From Bacillota bacterium (GTDB taxonomy: Bacteria > Sysuimicrobiota > Sysuimicrobiia > Sysuimicrobiales > Segetimicrobiaceae), in assembly GCA_021324975.1 (NCBI GenBank), contig JAJPIA010000122.1, positions 1-56,999 of the forward strand: DNA of 56,999 nt, given 5' to 3'. Position 1 is the first letter of the stretch. Every line of letters starts with the position of its first letter. Below the pieces are notes generated by a model, which did not search any database, had not been told where the DNA came from, and worked only from the letters and a program-made list of their open reading frames with translations. Both the position numbers and the translations under genes were made by a program. This document shows, one piece after another, positions 53,287-56,999 of this stretch.

Positions 53287-55719
53287 TTACTGGTGCAGAG
53301 GAGCCAGCCGAATCGCAGGATCCAATTTCACAATGGCCCACAGACCCCGCCGGCTGCGATCCTCGGCCGCGAGCACGTTGAAAAACGGCCCGGTGTGCTG
53401 GGTCGCGTCCACAACTATAGGATCACTCCGGCAGTTCGACAGATGGCGGCCAGGACGCAATCCCGCCACGTCCCTGGCCATGTACATCGACGGCATCGTC
53501 AGGCAAAGGTAGTATTGAGGACGCGTGTAGGCTAGGTTGACATCGCGGTCGGCCTCCCAGACGTACTGCCCGCCCATCATCTCAGTCAGCATGCCGCGTT
53601 GGACGGCAACGACCGCGTCATTGAAGGTCGCGTCCGGATAGGCCCACGTGTGAGTATAGTAAGTGACAAGACCGGGGTAGTTATTGCTGATGAACGTGGC
53701 TCCCGCGTATCTCGGTCGCATGAGCTCTTGGTGGAGCGTCTGTATTGTCGTAGGGGGGAGCGTGTTGATGTAGACAAACTGCGCCCTCGCCCAGTAGGCT
53801 ACCCCGAACATGAAGAGGAAGGCCGAGAGAAGGAATACGAATCGATGGCTGGCTACCGTGAATTGCCTCCCCCTAGCAAACGTACAGGAGAGGCGGCTCA
53901 CGGGAATACCGGCTCTTCGCGCGCTGGCCAGCACGATCTTCACCAGAGCATAGAAGAACAGGGCCACCCAAACGTCGACGACGAAAACCGGCAGCGGCGC
54001 CTGGCGCACGAGATAGCCGCTCGCGAGATAACCGGGAAAGATCAGGTACACGATTCCGAAGGCGAGCGCACCCGCCGCAAGGTACCGCAGCACCGCCACG
54101 AAAACCGCGTCGTCGTACGATCGTAGCAGGCTCCGGCCGCCGCGCAGTACGAGGAGCAACGCCAGCAGAGAAAATCCGACGAGCGCTGCCTCCAGGATAG
54201 GCGAGCCGAAGAATCCCTGAATCGCCCACATCCACAGGGAAGCGAAGTCCACGTCAAAAAACTGCCAGTAGTTCAACTCAAATGCCGCGATGACGGCGAG
54301 GAGAATCGCGGCGAGGAACAGTTCCCGCATAGAAATCCTCACCGCTCGCGCGGCCGCGGCCGCATGCTTCAGCGCGGGCCGCGCATCGACAACGAGGAAC
54401 CCGAGATGACGGCGGGACACCACGTGCAGCACGAGCGCGCGACCCACAGTTCTGTAGACTGCCCACAACAACAGTAGGGTCGCCGCAATTGTTGTGAGGC
54501 TCGGCGGCGCGAATAAGTAAATGGGGAAACCCGGCAGACCACCGGAACTTGCTAGGGGCATGCGGCTGGGGTCGTTGGATGCAAGGCTTATGACCACGTA
54601 GAGCAGCACCGCGATCGCCGGGATCGTCACCGCAGCGGCCGGTTCCGTTTGGAGCGACCCTCGGTGCACTCCGAGCTTCGGTGCTGACAAGGTCGCGGTT
54701 GCACGCCGAGGAGGCACCATCCGAATCCTCCAACCTATCTTGACAATCCATGCCGCGGTGATGATCCACATGAGCAGGACGAGATACGGGGTGTGGATCT
54801 GCAGAATGTCGGTCCCAACAGTGCGCAGAAACGTATCGAGGTGCAGGTATCCGCGAGTATCCGGATTGTCGATCCAGAAGACGATGTGATGCTGTTGAAA
54901 GAACGCCAGCATGCGTTGTGCGCCGGTCGGCGTAAGGGACTGCTGGGAGAAGTTTCGGGAGAGAAAGGTGAGCCGAACATCCTGCAACGCCGTCGCCCAT
55001 CCAAAGAGTGCAACGCTTTGTGCGAGCAGCGTCAGAAGCGCGGTCGCGATCCCGACGGCGGAGGTCAGCGCGACTCGCATGGCAAGGCGGGCCTCATGCC
55101 AATATGCCAACAGCGCGTACAAGAGCCAGGTCAAAGCCGTGAACGCCGCAAAGACGATTTCGAAATAGCCGAGAACAATGGCGGTCAAGAACAATAACAG
55201 ACCTGCAATGCGACGCGGCTGTGCCATGTGCTGAATGCAGACCAGCCCGGCAAAGAACAGGAACCCATGCCACACTCTATAGGTACTGCCTTCCCATTGC
55301 ATGAAGAGCACATAGTCGGTGGTCAATACCGCGCAGACGAGAAACGCGAACAAGCTGTCCGCGATCCTCGAGAAAAACTGAAAACATAGATAGATCGTGG
55401 CCAATCCAATCATAAGCGAGAGTATGACAATCTGCCATTCAATTCGGGTGATCCCGAGGCTCTGGAGTAGATACACTGGGAACCTGGGGAAATTGCCACC
55501 GTGCGTGTACACGTACGGGTGAGCAACCGAGCTGTTCGACGTCGCCTCGTCGGCCAACCCCATCGCGCTCGCAAGCCCGTGTCGCAGCATGTTCCGGGCA
55601 TGGAGGGCCGCGGAGAAACTCTCGTTGTTGTCGGTGACGTACGGGAGAAACCCAGACGAGGCAAGGAGCGCCACTGACGCAACCGCGTACATGCCCAGGC
55701 TCGCCGCCAGGTAAAGCAT
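53287..55719 (-). CDS. Large integral membrane protein, unknown family
   Basis: 810 aa with about 14 hydrophobic helices. The N-terminal part has an external loop with TDNNESFSAALHARNMLRHG and VAHPYVYTHGGNFPRFPVYL, patterns seen in membrane glycosyltransferase-like proteins (GT-C fold: acidic pair in the first loop), but no signature is conclusive. A soluble external C-terminal part (about 650-810) follows the last helix. Base composition is clearly lower in GC than the left of the window. ATG at 55719. It is upstream of the repeat-protein and SMR genes in transcription order. Confidence 0.75.
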   Translation of the reverse strand: MLYLAASLGMYAVASVALLASSGFLPYVTDNNESFSAALHARNMLRHGLASAMGLADEATSNSSVAHPYVYTHGGNFPRFPVYLLQSLGITRIEWQIVILSLMIGLATIYLCFQFFSRIADSLFAFLVCAVLTTDYVLFMQWEGSTYRVWHGFLFFAGLVCIQHMAQPRRIAGLLLFLTAIVLGYFEIVFAAFTALTWLLYALLAYWHEARLAMRVALTSAVGIATALLTLLAQSVALFGWATALQDVRLTFLSRNFSQQSLTPTGAQRMLAFFQQHHIVFWIDNPDTRGYLHLDTFLRTVGTDILQIHTPYLVLLMWIITAAWIVKIGWRIRMVPPRRATATLSAPKLGVHRGSLQTEPAAAVTIPAIAVLLYVVISLASNDPSRMPLASSGGLPGFPIYLFAPPSLTTIAATLLLLWAVYRTVGRALVLHVVSRRHLGFLVVDARPALKHAAAAARAVRISMRELFLAAILLAVIAAFELNYWQFFDVDFASLWMWAIQGFFGSPILEAALVGFSLLALLLVLRGGRSLLRSYDDAVFVAVLRYLAAGALAFGIVYLIFPGYLASGYLVRQAPLPVFVVDVWVALFFYALVKIVLASARRAGIPVSRLSCTFARGRQFTVASHRFVFLLSAFLFMFGVAYWARAQFVYINTLPPTTIQTLHQELMRPRYAGATFISNNYPGLVTYYTHTWAYPDATFNDAVVAVQRGMLTEMMGGQYVWEADRDVNLAYTRPQYYLCLTMPSMYMARDVAGLRPGRHLSNCRSDPIVVDATQHTGPFFNVLAAEDRSRRGLWAIVKLDPAIRLAPLHQ

Positions 55720-55874
55720 GTGGGCTGTCCCAAGCAGCCGCCGCAGTTGATCACGCAGCAGGATACATCACCTCATGACGACCCGATGTAGCGGGGGTGG
55801 GCCGAGAGGAACTTCAATGAAATTAAGCGCATACACACAATGACCGCCGGCGACGGAGATTCGGGATACGGACG

Positions 55875-56036
55875 ATGGGCCGCGCGTTCTCGCGTATCGT
55901 ACTATCGCCGGCGAACGTGCGCAACCCGCGCATCCCGCGGCGCCTCCGTCTTGGCCCTGAGCGGGTCTTTGAGGCAACCCATGAGATCCTACTGGCAAGG
56001 CTTTTTGACGGCCGTGTTGCCTTTCTGACGCGCTGA
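55875..56036 (+). CDS. Small ORF before the methyltransferase gene
   Basis: 53 codons on the plus strand: MGRAFSRIVLSPANVRNPRI at the front, then VFEATHEILLARLFDGRVAF. Composition is protein-like, unlike the shadow frames around it. It ends seven bases before the methyltransferase ATG. It could be a small protein or the tail of a lost gene; no family recognised. The rest of 55720-56043 shows nothing. Confidence 0.4.
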   Translation: MGRAFSRIVLSPANVRNPRIPRRLRLGPERVFEATHEILLARLFDGRVAFLTR

Positions 56037-56043
56037 TAGGCTG

Positions 56044-56724
56044 ATGCCACTAACCTACACTATCAATCTCGGCGTCCTGAACAGGTTCCGGGACGACCTG
56101 GCGCTCCGCGCGCGCCGCGGGATCTTTGAGGCTTTTATGCAAGAATGCAGTCCCTCGGCGACCTCAAGGGTCGCCGACTTTGGAGTGTCCGGACACCGAT
56201 CACATCCGGCGCATTACTTCTTCGAAGACATGTACCCGCATCGCAGGAATCTCACCGCCATTGCGCGTACGAGCGAAGGCGCGCAATGGCTGCTCGAAGA
56301 ATTCCCGGGATTGAATTTTCTCGAGGCCGATCTCCGAGCCATCCCTCTCCCGGACCTCTACTTCGATTGCGGGATTTGCAACGCCGTCGTCGAGCACGCG
56401 GGAACCCGCGACCAGCAGGCCCGGCTGGTTCATGAAGTCTGCCGGGTCTGCCGGTGCGTGATGTTCACGACGCCCAATCGCCGGTTCCCCGTCGACGTCC
56501 ACACTATGCTGCCGTTGCTTCACTGGCTCCCCGACGCGGCGTATCGAGCGGTCCTCAGACGAGTAGGATTGGGATACTTTGGCGACGTCGAGAACTTGAA
56601 TCTCCTTGACCGCAGGAGCTTCCACGATCTGTTGCCGGCGTCCCGTAGGAACCGTATGTTGCGGTTCGGGCCGCCGCTTCTCACGACGAACCTGATCTGC
56701 ATTTCCACCGCCGCATCATCCTGA
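56044..56724 (+). CDS. Class I SAM-methyltransferase-like protein
   Basis: 226 aa on the plus strand. The fold order fits a methyltransferase: strand VADFGVSGHRSH where motif I should be, then LTAIARTSEGAQWLLEEF, EADLRAIPLPDLYFDCGICN (motifs II-III) and VVEHAGTRDQQARLVHEVCR, CVMFTTPNRRFPVDVHT. The glycine-rich SAM loop is altered (GVSGHRS rather than GCGTG), so activity needs testing. ATG at 56044. It is divergent from the large membrane protein and at the end of the glycan locus. Confidence 0.7.
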   Translation: MPLTYTINLGVLNRFRDDLALRARRGIFEAFMQECSPSATSRVADFGVSGHRSHPAHYFFEDMYPHRRNLTAIARTSEGAQWLLEEFPGLNFLEADLRAIPLPDLYFDCGICNAVVEHAGTRDQQARLVHEVCRVCRCVMFTTPNRRFPVDVHTMLPLLHWLPDAAYRAVLRRVGLGYFGDVENLNLLDRRSFHDLLPASRRNRMLRFGPPLLTTNLICISTAASS

Positions 56725-56886
56725 ACCTGTACCTTTCGCCTCGCTACTCCACCAGAGGGCGCACGTCAAAAGCAGACAGCCACGAAAATAATTCGCGCAG
56801 TTTCCGTCTATGAATTTACTGAATTTAGTCGGGTTGGGGCCCCTTCACTTCGCACCGCGACACCTATCGGCAAGTCATGAAAATGC

Positions 56887-56999
56887 TCAATTGAAGTAAG
56901 CATGCGCGGTCATCAATATGAAAGTGCATGCAAGCGCTGCGCCAACGAACATCGCCCACGCAGGCACGTCCGATCGTTTCCGAATCGCCGCCTCTGCCG
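56887..56999 (-). CDS. C-terminal end of a membrane protein (cut by window edge)
   Basis: A minus-strand frame enters from the right edge and stops at 56887-56889. The visible 37 residues are basic (AIRKRSDVPAW) followed by one hydrophobic helix (AMFVGAALACTFILMTAHAY) ending at N. This is consistent with the last transmembrane segment of a membrane protein. Nothing recognisable lies in 56725-56886. Confidence 0.45.
   Translation of the reverse strand, partial: AEAAIRKRSDVPAWAMFVGAALACTFILMTAHAYFN

Noticed and set aside
53287-55719. Naming the large membrane protein as an O-antigen polymerase or ligase.
   Set aside because: No Wzy or WaaL motif could be pointed to; topology alone is not enough.

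Overview
The window is about 57 kb of high-GC bacterial chromosome, and almost every gene lies on the minus strand. It suggests a free-living bacterium from a high-GC Terrabacteria-type lineage, for example the neighbourhood of Armatimonadota, Sysuimicrobiota or Chloroflexota. The pointers are a perfect CIRCE operator before groESL, a cdaA-cdaR-glmM operon, a glmS ribozyme and heavy use of ATGA/GTGA stop-start overlaps. The lineage call is an inference and no 16S gene is present.

Layout from left to right (minus-strand genes read right to left). 1-2.8 kb holds a sugar ABC importer (two permeases and a Tat-exported binding protein, with no ATPase in view). 2.9-5.0 kb holds groES-groEL under CIRCE, with an apparent one-base frameshift in groEL. 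5.1-8.1 kb is the t6A tRNA-modification set tsaE-tsaB-rimI-tsaD. 8.2-10.3 kb is a slipin/NfeD membrane pair. 10.4-14.6 kb is a three-gene block (ATP-dependent DNA ligase, M55 D-aminopeptidase, C26 gamma-glutamyl hydrolase) bracketed by two diverged, oppositely oriented copies of an unidentified repeat. 14.7-19.8 kb holds a fused 5-oxoprolinase PxpBC, alanine racemase, NAD(P)HX repair enzyme, AcpS and a Trm112-like protein. 19.8-26.7 kb is an amino-sugar and c-di-AMP module: cdaA, cdaR, glmM, glmS ribozyme, glmS and a sugar epimerase. 26.7-30.2 kb holds argF, a short RelE-like ORF, a LysM/NlpC-P60 cell-wall hydrolase and rplM-rpsI. 30.2-32.6 kb holds a c-type-haem/beta-propeller protein and a PAP2-like phosphatase.

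32.6-57 kb is a surface-polysaccharide locus: two nucleotidyltransferases, an epimerase, a two-domain oxidoreductase, one GT2, one initiating sugar transferase, three GT4 enzymes, a Wzx-type flippase, an SMR/EamA-type small transporter, large membrane proteins, a methyltransferase-like protein and an exported-type protein made of six exact 23-residue repeats. It is interrupted by accessory DNA: an orphan ribbon-helix-helix gene, a SWIM-SNF2 pair, a HepT remnant and a complete VapBC module. The far right (about 53-57 kb) is visibly less GC-rich.

Functionally the middle of the window concentrates on the cell wall: GlcN-6-P and GlcN-1-P synthesis (GlmS/GlmM), c-di-AMP signalling, D-Ala supply (Alr), D-peptide and gamma-glutamyl cleavage, pyroglutamate recovery, a LysM hydrolase, then glycan assembly and export. 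No tRNA, rRNA, CRISPR array or complete transposase was seen.
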